Source: JAEZDC01 sp036676415
Lineage (GTDB): Bacteria; Bacteroidota; Bacteroidia; Chitinophagales; Chitinophagaceae
DNA: 64,000 bases
Reading direction: 5' to 3'
Assembly (NCBI GenBank): GCA_036676415.1
Contig: JAKFCX010000013.1
Location: 1-64,000, forward strand
Part shown: positions 43,169-52,586 of the stretch, in pieces
How the letters are laid out: each line of letters starts with the position of its first letter
Position numbering within the stretch: position 1 is the stretch's first letter
The notes under the pieces: generated by a model
Told to the model about the DNA's origin: nothing
The model's database searches: none
The model's input: only the letters and a program-made list of their open reading frames with translations
Program-made: the position numbers and the translations under genes

Positions 43169-43690
43169 TTAAAGCTGCTGCATTTGTTGATTGAATTGCT
43201 GGCTTTCTCCTTTCGGAATACTTAGGCTCGGAAAGTCTTTATCCCTGATCATTTTTCCTAAGGTAACGATCTGTCCTACATGGTAAGGATAATGTGCCAA
43301 CTGACGAATGATGGCATCATACACAATCAAGGGTTCGGTTCGAATATGAATGGTTTTGGTGAGGTCTTCCGGAGTAAGGCTTTTTAAAGTGTCTAATAAA
43401 ACTTTCCATCCTTCATTCCAGAAGCTGAGCAGGTCTTGTTTGCTGATCTGCATTTCATTGAACTCTGCATCCCTGTTGCGCCATTCTTTTTCGCCGTCTT
43501 CAGTAAGAAAATTGGTCCACCTGCTAAGCATGTTTCCATACATGTGCTGAATGATTATTGCTATGCTATTGCTGTCTGGTGAAGGTTTGAAGAAGAAATC
43601 TTTCTCTTCCAGTTGATCAAAAGTTTTATCTCCAAGTGATTTATAATATTCAAATCGTTTGATGCAGTCTTTAAGGAAGGTTTCTTGCAT
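43169..43690 (-). CDS. DinB-like (DUF1572) four-helix protein
   Basis: The 173-residue protein has the metal-binding His pattern of the DinB/YfiT fold: IIIQHMYGN in the second helix and LAHYPYHVGQIVTLG in the last. WTNFLTEDGEKEWRNRD is typical of the DUF1572 group. These proteins may be thiol-dependent transferases (bacillithiol or similar), but the activity here is unknown. It is one base from the AONS-like gene on the same strand. Confidence 0.88.
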   Translation of the reverse strand: MQETFLKDCIKRFEYYKSLGDKTFDQLEEKDFFFKPSPDSNSIAIIIQHMYGNMLSRWTNFLTEDGEKEWRNRDAEFNEMQISKQDLLSFWNEGWKVLLDTLKSLTPEDLTKTIHIRTEPLIVYDAIIRQLAHYPYHVGQIVTLGKMIRDKDFPSLSIPKGESQQFNQQMQQL

Positions 43691-43716
43691 ATAGTTTAAT
43701 AACTAAATATTATTCT

Positions 43717-44313
43717 TTAAAGTGGATGTCTTTTATTCAATTCTTCGAGATACCTAAGAAAAACTGCGTTGTTGTACTTAGGCTCTTTTTCAAATTCCTT
43801 TAAAAGTGCTTTATCGCTTTTTAGTAACAGAACACCAACTGATTGTGCTGTTGCAGAAAATGACTTTCCCTTGCCATTGATATAGATGATATTGTCTTCT
43901 ATTTCTGTTCTGTCTTCAGTATCATCCCATTTAGCGCTTTTCTCAACATGAAGAGTTTGACGGATTGTATAAGGATACCTGCCAGCAAATTGAAAAACAT
44001 TAAATACAGTATCATTAAAAGCTAGATAAAGATATAAACCATCAAACAGGGCATATACATTTTTCGGTCGCTCAGATGAATCAATGACATCATAGTTGAA
44101 CCAAAATCGCATTGAGCCGTCTTCGTAATTTTTAGTTACTTGTCTTATTTTAAATGGAACCGTTTTGGATGTAGTATTATTTACATACTCATCATATGAA
44201 GCATAGATGCCTATCTTTTGTTGCCTTGAGGAAAGGGAAGATTCTACTTGGCCAGACACATTGTGTGAAATAAGTATTATCAGAACTAATAAAATATCTT
44301 GTACATTTCGCAT
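43717..44313 (-). CDS. Secreted protein of unknown function
   Basis: The 198-residue protein starts MRNVQDILLVLIILISHNVSGQ, a signal peptide. The mature part is rich in short beta-strands (MRFWFNYDVID, LYLYLAFNDTVFNVFQF, NIIYINGKGKSF). I recognise no family. It lies between queA and the DinB-like gene, all on the minus strand but with gaps of 26 and 75 bases. Confidence 0.7.
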   Translation of the reverse strand: MRNVQDILLVLIILISHNVSGQVESSLSSRQQKIGIYASYDEYVNNTTSKTVPFKIRQVTKNYEDGSMRFWFNYDVIDSSERPKNVYALFDGLYLYLAFNDTVFNVFQFAGRYPYTIRQTLHVEKSAKWDDTEDRTEIEDNIIYINGKGKSFSATAQSVGVLLLKSDKALLKEFEKEPKYNNAVFLRYLEELNKRHPL

Positions 44314-44360
44314 ATTTAAAGTTAATGACTTGTTTTTCAGATATCAGCAGATTATCAGTA

Positions 44361-44384
44361 AAAAAATCCCGCCGAAGCGGGATT
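44361..44384 (-). terminator. Terminator of queA
   Basis: ATCCCGC, loop CGAA, GCGGGAT, with an A-run at 44361-44366 that becomes the T-run on the minus strand. It follows the queA stop by 5 bases. Confidence 0.85.
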
Positions 44385-44388
44385 CAAA

Positions 44389-45438
44389 TTAAAGTACCAA
44401 TAATGCATCTCCATAACTGAAGAAGCGGTATTTATCTTTTATTGCTTTCTGATAGGCTTCCATAGCAAGATCGTAACCAGCAAAAGCACATACCATGATC
44501 AGCAGGCTTGTCTTTGGTAAATGAAAGTTTGTTACAAGGCTATCAGCGATATTAAAATTATAAGGAGGATGAATGAAAATATTAGTCCATCCTTCGCTTG
44601 GCTTCAATAATTTTTGAGCGGTGAAGCTGCTTTCCAATCCTCTCATCGTTGTGGTACCAATTGAACAGATACGGTTACCTCTTTGTTTTGCTTTATTTAC
44701 AATATCGCAGGCTGTTTCATCGATCTTGTAATATTCGGCATCCATTTTATGTTTGCTGAGATCTTCAACTTCAATCGGACGAAATGTTCCAAGACCTGTA
44801 TGTAATGTTACTTCTGCAAAACGAACACCTTTGATCTCACAACGTTTGATCAATTCCCGGCTGAAATGCAAACCTGCAGTTGGTGCAGCAACAGCTCCTT
44901 CATGCTTTGCGTAAACTGTTTGGTAACGCTCCTTATCTTCTTCGTCGGGCTTACGCTTGATGTATTTTGGAAGTGGTGTTTCACCCAAAAATTCCAGCAT
45001 CTGCTTGAAGCTTTCATCATCACCTTCCCATAAGAAACGAATTGTTCTGCCTCGGGATGTTGTATTGTCAATTACTTCGGCAACCAGTTCATCATGTTCA
45101 CCAAAATAAAGTTTGTTACCTACACGAATCTTTCTTGCGGGATCAACGATCACATCCCACAACTTATTTGGCTTGTTTAATTCTCTTAAAAGAAATACTT
45201 CGATCTTGGCACCTGTCTTTTCTTTACGGCCATACATTCTTGCAGGGAACACTTTTGTGTTATTCACTACAAAAACGTCTTTGTCTTCATAGTAATCAAG
45301 AATGTCTCTGAAATGTTTGTTTTCGATTTCGCCGCTATGACGATGAACAACCATCATTCTTGCATCTTCACGTCTTTTCGTAGGATGTTGGGCAATAAGG
45401 TTAAGGGGAAGGTCGAACTTAAACTGTGATAACTTCAT
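44389..45438 (-). CDS. queA: S-adenosylmethionine:tRNA ribosyltransferase-isomerase
   Basis: The ATG at 45438 (MKLSQFKFDLPLNLIAQHP) is preferred over a Met ten codons upstream. The 349-residue protein shows the QueA signatures RREDARMMVVHR, VFPARMYGRKEKTGAKIEVFLLRE, AAPTAGLHFS and TNFHLPKTSLLIMVCAFAGY. It adds the epoxycyclopentane ring in queuosine synthesis of the tRNA wobble base, using SAM as ribosyl donor. Confidence 0.97.
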   Translation of the reverse strand: MKLSQFKFDLPLNLIAQHPTKRREDARMMVVHRHSGEIENKHFRDILDYYEDKDVFVVNNTKVFPARMYGRKEKTGAKIEVFLLRELNKPNKLWDVIVDPARKIRVGNKLYFGEHDELVAEVIDNTTSRGRTIRFLWEGDDESFKQMLEFLGETPLPKYIKRKPDEEDKERYQTVYAKHEGAVAAPTAGLHFSRELIKRCEIKGVRFAEVTLHTGLGTFRPIEVEDLSKHKMDAEYYKIDETACDIVNKAKQRGNRICSIGTTTMRGLESSFTAQKLLKPSEGWTNIFIHPPYNFNIADSLVTNFHLPKTSLLIMVCAFAGYDLAMEAYQKAIKDKYRFFSYGDALLVL

Positions 45439-45678
45439 GTGTCTATTAAATTTAAAAATAGGCCACATGCATTTCGCCGCCGTCTTACGGGACAGCTAGT
45501 GACATGTTTCGGCATGATTGAAAGCTGGCAAAGGTAAGGTTTGAGATGCATTTTCCACGGGAAAATTTAAGATCCATGTTATCGAATTCCAAAGATTTGT
45601 TATGTGATCCTTCAAAAGCTGATTTATTTTATGGAATCAGCAGTTTTGTTGATCTTCAAGCCAGATTAATATTTGAGA

Positions 45679-48600
45679 ATGAGACGAACTTTCCTGAAGG
45701 GTTTTTGTACGATTTTATCCCTCTTTTTTGTTTTCAGCCTTGCAGCCCAAACAACCAAAAAAACACCGAAATACAATAGTCTTTTCTGGGAAATAACGGG
45801 TAACGGGTTGAAAAAACCGTCCTACTTATTTGGAACCATGCATGTGAGCAGCAAGATGGTGTTTCACCTGAGCGATTCATTTTATCATGCCATCGGTAAT
45901 TCCGATATGGTTGCCCTTGAACTAAATCCGCAAACCTGGCAACCCGAAATGTTCAGGATGCAGGAAGCCGAACAAGCACTTGGAAGCTATTTTAAAGAGG
46001 CTAAAACAAGTTATCTGAACGAAAAATCCTTCACCCTTCAACGATATGAAGAGAATCTCAGGATGGCCTTAAGTGAAGAACCTACGATCATTAATGGATT
46101 ATTGTACAGGAATTTTCAGCAGCAGGCAGATTTTGAAGAGAATACCTACCTGGATCTGTATATCTACCAAACCGGTAGAAAGCTTGGTAAGAAAGCAGGT
46201 GGTGTGGAAGATTACTGGGAAACACAGAAGGTGATCATGCAGGGCTACCAGGATATGGCCATTGAAAGAGCAAAGAAGAAAAAAAGTGGGTATGGATACA
46301 ATTACGATGGAGAGGATGATGTATACGAGATTCAAAAGAAGTTGCAGGATGCTTACCGAAAAGGAGATCTTGATCTTTTAGATTCACTGGAGAAGAAAAT
46401 GGAAGTGTCAGCAGCTTTCAACGAAAAATTTCTTTACGAAAGGAACGACATCCAGGCAAATTCAATTGATTCTATCCTCAAAAAAAATTCATTGTTTGTT
46501 GGTGTAGGTGCTGCCCATTTACCTGGAGACAGGGGTGTGATTGAATTGTTGCGTAAGAAAGGATACAGGCTCAGGCCCATTTTTATGCAGAACAGGGACG
46601 CAGTACAAAAAGACAAAATAGATAAGTTAAGAGTGCCGGTGAAATTCAGCCAGGTTAAAACGCCGGATGATTTTGTAAAAATGATGTTGCCAGGTCCTTT
46701 GTTTAAAAGGGGAGGATTAAGTGCCAATCAAAGCTGGCAATATGCAGACATGGAGAATGGTTCGTATTACATGTTAACAAGAGTGGCCACTCATGCGGCA
46801 ATATTAGGAGAAGATGAAAAAGTGGTGATGAAGAAAGTAGATAGCCTTTTGTATGAAAATATTCCAGGCAAAATTCTGGTAAAAAAAGAGATTGAAAGGA
46901 ATGGATACAAAGGTTATGACATCACCAATAAAACACGAAGAGGAGATATTCAACGCTACAACATCTTTGTTACACCATTTGAAGTATTGGTGTTTAAAAT
47001 GAGTGGTAATGATGATTATGTACAAGGTAAAGAAGCTTCCGAATTTTTCTCATCAATCATCCTCAAAGAAACTTTACCAAAAGTTCAGCGATTTGAACCT
47101 GTTTCAGGTGGATTTTCAGTGGATCTTCCGCATGAACCTTTTGCTTCACTCAAAAAAACACCTGAAGACCTGCTTGATACCTGGCAATATGAAACAATAG
47201 ATAAGAGCACAGGTCAAGCTATAATGATATGGAAGAAAACGATCAACAGTTTTGGGTTTATTGAAGAAGACACTTTTGATCTTTCATTGATGGAGGAAAG
47301 TTTTAAAGCCTCCGAGTTTATTGATAAACAAATGAGCCGCAGTTTTGTTAATCTGGATGGCTACCCGGCTTTGAATATGGAATTCCTGCTAAAAGATGGA
47401 GGCACATTAATGGCAAAAGCTGTTATTAAGGGGCCTCATTATTATTTAATGGCAAGTTCAGCAAAGAAGAATGCCGGTAAAGGAGATTTGTTACCGGGTT
47501 TTGCTTTGAAGGATTTCAGGAATGAACCTTTAAGAAATTTTACCGATAGTTTTTATCACTTCACCATTAATACTGCTTATCAGCCAGAGCTTAATCCTGA
47601 TTTAAGAAAAATGTATGAAGCTGCTTCCAGTGAAGATTTTCTGAACCAGACCGAGTACTACAGTTATGGTAAGAAAGACCGGCATGCTACTTTTTATAAC
47701 GATACTACAGGAGAAATGGTGGTGATGAGTGTTACTAAGTTTCCTAAATATTATTATTCAAAAGACACTGCAAGATTTTTCAAGAATGAGTACAATACCG
47801 AAAAGTTTGAGAAGGATATGGTGCTTGCATCAAAAGAAACCTTGCGACCGTCATCCAACAGCTTTGGCTATAAATATACCTTTACCGACACCAACTCTTC
47901 AAGAAAACTAATTTACGTCGGCATCTTACAGAATAACCGTTTATTTGATATTGCTGCTGTTTCAGATACACTCAATAAGTCGAATGATCTTGTATCGCAA
48001 TTCATCCACAGTTTTACACCTGAAGTAAAAGATACAATTTCACTTTTCAGATCCAAGCTCGATCAGTTCTTTACAGATCTAAACAGTAAAGACAGTTTAA
48101 CTCGCCAAAGATCAATGGACGCTGCATCTCAATTATATTTTGGCTCAACATCTATTCCAAAGCTAAAATCTGTAATTGATAGTTTAAAATGGGGCGATAA
48201 AGATTATTTCCAGTTGAAAGCTAAGTTCATTAATGAGCTGGGATACATTGACGATTCATGTTGCGTTAAAGAAGTTACAGGCTACCTGAATGATCTTTAT
48301 ATAAGAACCGCAGATACTGCTCATTTTCAAAATGCGGTTTTAATGTCTCTTGCAAGGTTGAAAACAAAGGAATCATTCTCTTCTCTCAAAGAGCACCTGT
48401 TACAGGATCCTCCAATCTTTGATAACGATAACGACCTGGGCAGAATGTTTGGTTACCTGGAAGACACACTACAATTAGCAAAGAATTTCTTTCCCGGCAT
48501 TTTGCAATTAATGTCCATACAGGATTACAAGTATGATGTGACGTCTCTTTTACGGTCATTGGTTGACAGCGGATATTTAAAGGCTTCGGATTACGAAAGC

Positions 48601-49383
48601 TATTTCAGTAGTCTTTATTTTGATGCAAAAATTGAGTTGAAGCGGCAACAAAGTGCCGATGTAAAACAGGCAGAGAAAGAAAACAGGAAAGAACAGGAAG
48701 GTGATGAAGATGCAGACCGTACTTACAGGTCTGGTGTATCTGATGTAGATAACTATGCTGTATTGTTGATGCCGTTTTACCAGAAGAACACGACCATTCA
48801 GAAATTTTTCGAAAAGCTTCTGCAATCAAAAGATCTGAACGTTAGAATGAATACAGCTGTGCTGATGCTTCGAAATAATCTGAGGCTTCATGATAGTATT
48901 TTATTATCTGTTGCGGAAAAAGATCAGTACAGGGCTTCATTATTACGTTTGCTGGAGGAAGCAGATAAAGAAAATCATTTCCCTGCACTCTACAGAAAGC
49001 AGGAAGACCTTGCCAGATCGCTGTTACTGGAAGACAGGGAGTATGAAAAATTCTTTGATGTACAGATGGTTGGTAAAAAGCAAGTGAAGGTAAAAAACAG
49101 GAGCGGCTATGTTTACTTCTTTACATACAAATTGAAAAGAGAGGACGATTGGAAAATTGGTATCAGTGGCATTCAACCACACGATTCAACACAGATCAGC
49201 AGTGATAATACGCTGGTGAATATGACAGATAAAAAAATTAATGCAGAAGATCCACAATCAGAGCAGTTTGAAAAGCAATTAAAGCGATTGATCTATTCTT
49301 TGAGAAGAAGCAGTACATACTTTTATAGAGATAACAGTTACGGCGGCTATAATCCTACTACCGTTCATGATGAGGAAGATTAA
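45679..49383 (+). CDS. Very long TraB/GumN-family protein
   Basis: The ATG at 45679 (a TTG two codons upstream is in frame) gives 1234 residues with signal peptide MRRTFLKGFCTILSLFFVFSLAAQ. Residues about 30-310 form a TraB/GumN domain: SYLFGTMHVSSK, ALELNPQTW and the closing FVGVGAAHLPGDRGVIELL. GumN proteins normally have about 300 residues. The remaining 900 residues have two beta-rich segments, then helical repeats (about 800-1100, HEAT-like) with a charged stretch KQAEKENRKEQEGDEDAD. Its 3' end overlaps the convergent ABC gene by 26 bases. Function is unknown, presumably periplasmic. Confidence 0.8.
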   Translation: MRRTFLKGFCTILSLFFVFSLAAQTTKKTPKYNSLFWEITGNGLKKPSYLFGTMHVSSKMVFHLSDSFYHAIGNSDMVALELNPQTWQPEMFRMQEAEQALGSYFKEAKTSYLNEKSFTLQRYEENLRMALSEEPTIINGLLYRNFQQQADFEENTYLDLYIYQTGRKLGKKAGGVEDYWETQKVIMQGYQDMAIERAKKKKSGYGYNYDGEDDVYEIQKKLQDAYRKGDLDLLDSLEKKMEVSAAFNEKFLYERNDIQANSIDSILKKNSLFVGVGAAHLPGDRGVIELLRKKGYRLRPIFMQNRDAVQKDKIDKLRVPVKFSQVKTPDDFVKMMLPGPLFKRGGLSANQSWQYADMENGSYYMLTRVATHAAILGEDEKVVMKKVDSLLYENIPGKILVKKEIERNGYKGYDITNKTRRGDIQRYNIFVTPFEVLVFKMSGNDDYVQGKEASEFFSSIILKETLPKVQRFEPVSGGFSVDLPHEPFASLKKTPEDLLDTWQYETIDKSTGQAIMIWKKTINSFGFIEEDTFDLSLMEESFKASEFIDKQMSRSFVNLDGYPALNMEFLLKDGGTLMAKAVIKGPHYYLMASSAKKNAGKGDLLPGFALKDFRNEPLRNFTDSFYHFTINTAYQPELNPDLRKMYEAASSEDFLNQTEYYSYGKKDRHATFYNDTTGEMVVMSVTKFPKYYYSKDTARFFKNEYNTEKFEKDMVLASKETLRPSSNSFGYKYTFTDTNSSRKLIYVGILQNNRLFDIAAVSDTLNKSNDLVSQFIHSFTPEVKDTISLFRSKLDQFFTDLNSKDSLTRQRSMDAASQLYFGSTSIPKLKSVIDSLKWGDKDYFQLKAKFINELGYIDDSCCVKEVTGYLNDLYIRTADTAHFQNAVLMSLARLKTKESFSSLKEHLLQDPPIFDNDNDLGRMFGYLEDTLQLAKNFFPGILQLMSIQDYKYDVTSLLRSLVDSGYLKASDYESYFSSLYFDAKIELKRQQSADVKQAEKENRKEQEGDEDADRTYRSGVSDVDNYAVLLMPFYQKNTTIQKFFEKLLQSKDLNVRMNTAVLMLRNNLRLHDSILLSVAEKDQYRASLLRLLEEADKENHFPALYRKQEDLARSLLLEDREYEKFFDVQMVGKKQVKVKNRSGYVYFFTYKLKREDDWKIGISGIQPHDSTQISSDNTLVNMTDKKINAEDPQSEQFEKQLKRLIYSLRRSSTYFYRDNSYGGYNPTTVHDEED

Positions 49384-51100
49384 CACCAGGCATTTTAGGA
49401 ATAGCGGATAATAATTTTTTTGTATAAGGAGATCGGGAATGCTGGTACACTTGTTCAGCAGCACCGATCTCTTCTATTTTACCTTTGTTCATGACGATGA
49501 TCCTGTCGCTGAAATAACGAATTACAGACAGGTCATGTGAGATGAACAGGAGTGTGAGGCCGAATTCCTTCTTCAAATCATTCAAAAGATTCAGCACCTG
49601 AGCCTGTACACTTACGTCTAAAGCGGAAACACTTTCATCACAAACAATAAATGAAGGCTGTAATGCTAATGCCCTTGCTATTACAATTCTTTGTCGCTGT
49701 CCACCACTGAATTCATGTGGATAGCGATCATAATGTTCAGGTTGCAGTCCAACTTTTTGCAGTAACTCAATTACTTTTTTCTTTCTTTCAGATTTTGTTG
49801 AATATATCTGATGCACTTTCATCGGCTCAATAATAGCACTGCCGATTGTTTTCCTGGGATTCAATGATGAGTATGGATCCTGGAAAATGATCTGCATTTT
49901 TTTTCTTAAAGCAATAAGCTTTGCGGCATCAGCTTTGGCTAAATCTTCTCCTTTGTAAATGATCTTTCCTTCAGTAGGTTCAGTCAATCTTAGAATGGCT
50001 CTTCCTAAAGTTGATTTACCACAACCTGATTCTCCTACTAATCCCAATGTCTCTCCTTCATAAATATCAAAGCTTACATCGTCAACGGCTTTTGTATAAC
50101 TCAATACTTTTCCCAGGAAAGTTTTTTTAGAAGGAAAATAGACTTTCAAAGATTCAACAGTCAAGAGAATATTTGTAGAAATTAACCTGGCCTCTTCCGG
50201 TTTTGACTTTTGACTTTTAACTGTTGACTTCTCAGTAATTTCTCCACTATCATCAACCTCCATAAAATCACTCACAACTGGTAAACGTTCACCTTTGGTA
50301 TGTAAAGCAGGTCTGCAAGCCAGTAATGCTTTTGTATATGGATGTTGCGGATTACTAAAAACCTGCTCTTTTGTATTCTGTTCAACGATCTTTCCCTTGT
50401 ACATTACAACTATCCTGTCTGCAATTTCTCCAACTACCCCGAGATCGTGTGTTATAAAGATCACACCCATTTCATTTTGTACCTGCAGTTCTTTTATCAG
50501 TTGCAATATGTTTTTCTGAACCGTAACATCCAGTGCAGTTGTTGGCTCATCACAAATAAGTAACGCAGGATCACAACTCATGGCCATAGCTATCATCACT
50601 CTTTGTTTTTGACCGCCACTCAGTTGATGAGGATAACTATTGTACATTCTTTCAGGATCATGAAGCTGTACTTTTTCAAACAGCTTCATGGTTCTTGACT
50701 TAGCTTCGGTAGATGTTATTTTTTTATGGATTAGAATGGCTTCTGTAACCTGGTTGCCGCAGCTCATTACCGGATTGAGTGAGGTCATTGGTTCCTGGAA
50801 GATCATGGCAATTTCATTTCCTCTGATCTGCTGTAATTGTTTTTGATCGGTTTTAAGAATATTCACCGAACGATCATTAATCGTTGCAATGATCTCACCT
50901 GATTTGTATAAAACAGGAGGAGAGAGAATGAGTTGTAAAACGGATAATGAAGTAACAGATTTTCCTGAACCAGATTCACCTACAATAGCAACGATCTCTC
51001 CTTTGTTTACCTCAATTGAAATATTTTCAAGGGCTGTCGTTCGTCCGAGATCTGATGTAAAATCTACGCTGAGGTTTTCTATTTTAAGTAAAGAAGACAT
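49358..51100 (-). CDS. Double ATP-binding subunit of a peptide/nickel ABC transporter
   Basis: The 580-residue protein fuses DppD-like and DppF-like ATPases. The first half has GESGSGKSVTSLS, LSGGQKQRVMIA, LLICDEPTTALD and the oligopeptide-type tail PYTKALLACRPAL. The second half has GESGCGKSTLGRAIL, FSGGQRQRIVIA and VCDESVSALD. It energises uptake of di/oligopeptides or similar solutes. No permease or binding protein is adjacent, so the partners are encoded elsewhere. Confidence 0.93.
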   Translation of the reverse strand: MSSLLKIENLSVDFTSDLGRTTALENISIEVNKGEIVAIVGESGSGKSVTSLSVLQLILSPPVLYKSGEIIATINDRSVNILKTDQKQLQQIRGNEIAMIFQEPMTSLNPVMSCGNQVTEAILIHKKITSTEAKSRTMKLFEKVQLHDPERMYNSYPHQLSGGQKQRVMIAMAMSCDPALLICDEPTTALDVTVQKNILQLIKELQVQNEMGVIFITHDLGVVGEIADRIVVMYKGKIVEQNTKEQVFSNPQHPYTKALLACRPALHTKGERLPVVSDFMEVDDSGEITEKSTVKSQKSKPEEARLISTNILLTVESLKVYFPSKKTFLGKVLSYTKAVDDVSFDIYEGETLGLVGESGCGKSTLGRAILRLTEPTEGKIIYKGEDLAKADAAKLIALRKKMQIIFQDPYSSLNPRKTIGSAIIEPMKVHQIYSTKSERKKKVIELLQKVGLQPEHYDRYPHEFSGGQRQRIVIARALALQPSFIVCDESVSALDVSVQAQVLNLLNDLKKEFGLTLLFISHDLSVIRYFSDRIIVMNKGKIEEIGAAEQVYQHSRSPYTKKLLSAIPKMPGVNLPHHER

Positions 51101-51175
51101 AAAGTCAATAAGTCAATTGTCATTGATGTGGCTTACCGGTTGACTAATGACCTGCTGACTCAATGACAAACACCT

Positions 51176-51191
51176 GAAGTGTGCGACGCAA
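51176..51191 (-). repeat. Dispersed repeat, truncated arm A
   Basis: GAAGTGTGCGACGCAA keeps the GTGCGACGCAA part of the consensus but has lost GTACAAGA. Confidence 0.5.
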
Positions 51192-51229
51192 CGGAAGTTA
51201 AACAGAATTCTTTAGCTGGCTCAATAAAA

Positions 51230-52000
51230 TTAAAACCTCAGGTGTCTTACAGTAAGACCATTATTAATGAGCTGCTTTAGCGAATCGATGCCGATCTTCA
51301 GATGATTCTCAACAAAAGTGGCTGTAACTTTTTTATCGCTTTCTTCCGTTTTTACACCTTCAGGTATCATTGGAGAATCGCTGACCAACAACAATGCTCC
51401 GGTTGGAATTTTATTATAAAATCCTACGGTGAAGATGGTGGCTGTTTCCATGTCAATCGCATAAGCTCTTATTCTTTGCAGATATTCTTTAAACTCAACA
51501 TCATGTTCCCAAACCCTCCTGTTGGTAGTGTAAACAGTGCCTGTCCAGTAATCAACACCGGAGTCACGGATTGTTGTTGAGATCGCTTTTTGCAGAGCGA
51601 ATGCAGGCATTGCGGGAACTTCTGCAGGGAAATAATCGTTCGATGTACCTTCACCTCTTATTGCTGCAATTGGAAGTATGAGATCGCCGATCTTATTTCT
51701 TTTCTTTAATCCACCACATTTACCAAGAAATAATGCAGCTTCGGGATCGATGGCTGAAAGCAGATCCATGACCGTTGCTGCAGTAGGACTACCCATTCCA
51801 AAGTTGATGATGCTGATGTTATCTGCCGTAGCACATTGAAATGGCCTGTCCAAACCAATGATCGGCACATTGTTCCATTCAGCAAACATTTTTACATAAT
51901 TGCTGAAGTTGGTGAGCAGGATATACTTGCCAAAATTTTCCAGTTTTTCACCTGTATATCGAGGGAGCCAGTTGTTTACGATGTCTTCTTTCGTTTTCAT
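51230..52000 (-). CDS. amn: AMP nucleosidase (short form)
   Basis: The 256-residue protein has the nucleoside-phosphorylase fold: NFGMGSPTAATVMDLLSAI, FLGKCGGLKKRNKIGDLILP, RGEGTSNDYFPAEVPA and the late YAIDMETATIFTVGF. It cleaves AMP to adenine and ribose 5-phosphate. E. coli Amn has an extra N-terminal domain (about 480 residues); this is the short bacterial type. It is separated from the ABC gene by 129 bases. Confidence 0.92.
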   Translation of the reverse strand: MKTKEDIVNNWLPRYTGEKLENFGKYILLTNFSNYVKMFAEWNNVPIIGLDRPFQCATADNISIINFGMGSPTAATVMDLLSAIDPEAALFLGKCGGLKKRNKIGDLILPIAAIRGEGTSNDYFPAEVPAMPAFALQKAISTTIRDSGVDYWTGTVYTTNRRVWEHDVEFKEYLQRIRAYAIDMETATIFTVGFYNKIPTGALLLVSDSPMIPEGVKTEESDKKVTATFVENHLKIGIDSLKQLINNGLTVRHLRF

Positions 52001-52103
52001 ATGCTAATTTTTCAAAGGGGTCTTCCGAAAAAATAAATTCTGCAAATATAAAGAATCGAGGGCTGACAACCTTCCAAAGGTTGGCATCCCTTACATTTGA
52101 ATC

Positions 52104-52538
52104 ATGTTGAAGATAGCCTATCCTGAACAGAATTTTAAAATGAAAGAAGAAGATAACAAGGAAATGATCTTCGATGAATTCAGGAAACTCTGGGTTCGGT
52201 TGACTCCTGAAGAATGGGTGCGACAAAATTTCTTACAATACCTATTACAGGTTAAAAATTATCCAGCTTCATTGATTGCGGTAGAAACAGAGATAAAGCT
52301 CAATGATCTGAGGAAACGTTGCGATATCATCGTTTATAAAGAAAGTAAACCATGGATGATCGTTGAATGCAAAGAGATGAATGAACCACTTAACGAATCT
52401 GTTTTGCAACAGGTGTTACGATACAATATTTCTATTCCATCTGTTTACATCGTTATCACTAACGGAAGTTATACGAATGCATGGTTGCTGAATGAAGGGA
52501 AAGCTGAACAACTCAACGAACTTCCTTTATGGCAATAA
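52104..52538 (+). CDS. HsdR-N-like PD-(D/E)XK domain protein
   Basis: The 144-residue protein consists of the N-terminal nuclease domain found in type I restriction R subunits: RLTPEEWVRQNFLQYL, ETEIKLNDLRKRCDIIVYKESKPWMIVECKEM with the D...ECK active-site motif, and VYIVITNG. No helicase, M or S subunit is near. This stand-alone form is widespread in Bacteroidota and is probably not a restriction system by itself. Its role is unknown. Confidence 0.88.
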   Translation: MLKIAYPEQNFKMKEEDNKEMIFDEFRKLWVRLTPEEWVRQNFLQYLLQVKNYPASLIAVETEIKLNDLRKRCDIIVYKESKPWMIVECKEMNEPLNESVLQQVLRYNISIPSVYIVITNGSYTNAWLLNEGKAEQLNELPLWQ

Positions 52539-52569
52539 AAAAGTCCTGCGAAAAATGCAGGACTTTTTT
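52537..52569. terminator. Bidirectional terminator between convergent genes
   Basis: AAAAAAGTCCTGC faces GCAGGACTTTTTT with a 7-base loop. It serves the HsdR-N-like gene and gdhA. Confidence 0.88.
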
Positions 52570-52586
52570 ATGGTCTATCGTCTTTA

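Noticed and set aside
52104..52538. Type I restriction-modification system
   Set aside because: Only the HsdR-N-like domain is present. No helicase, HsdM or HsdS gene occurs in the neighbourhood.
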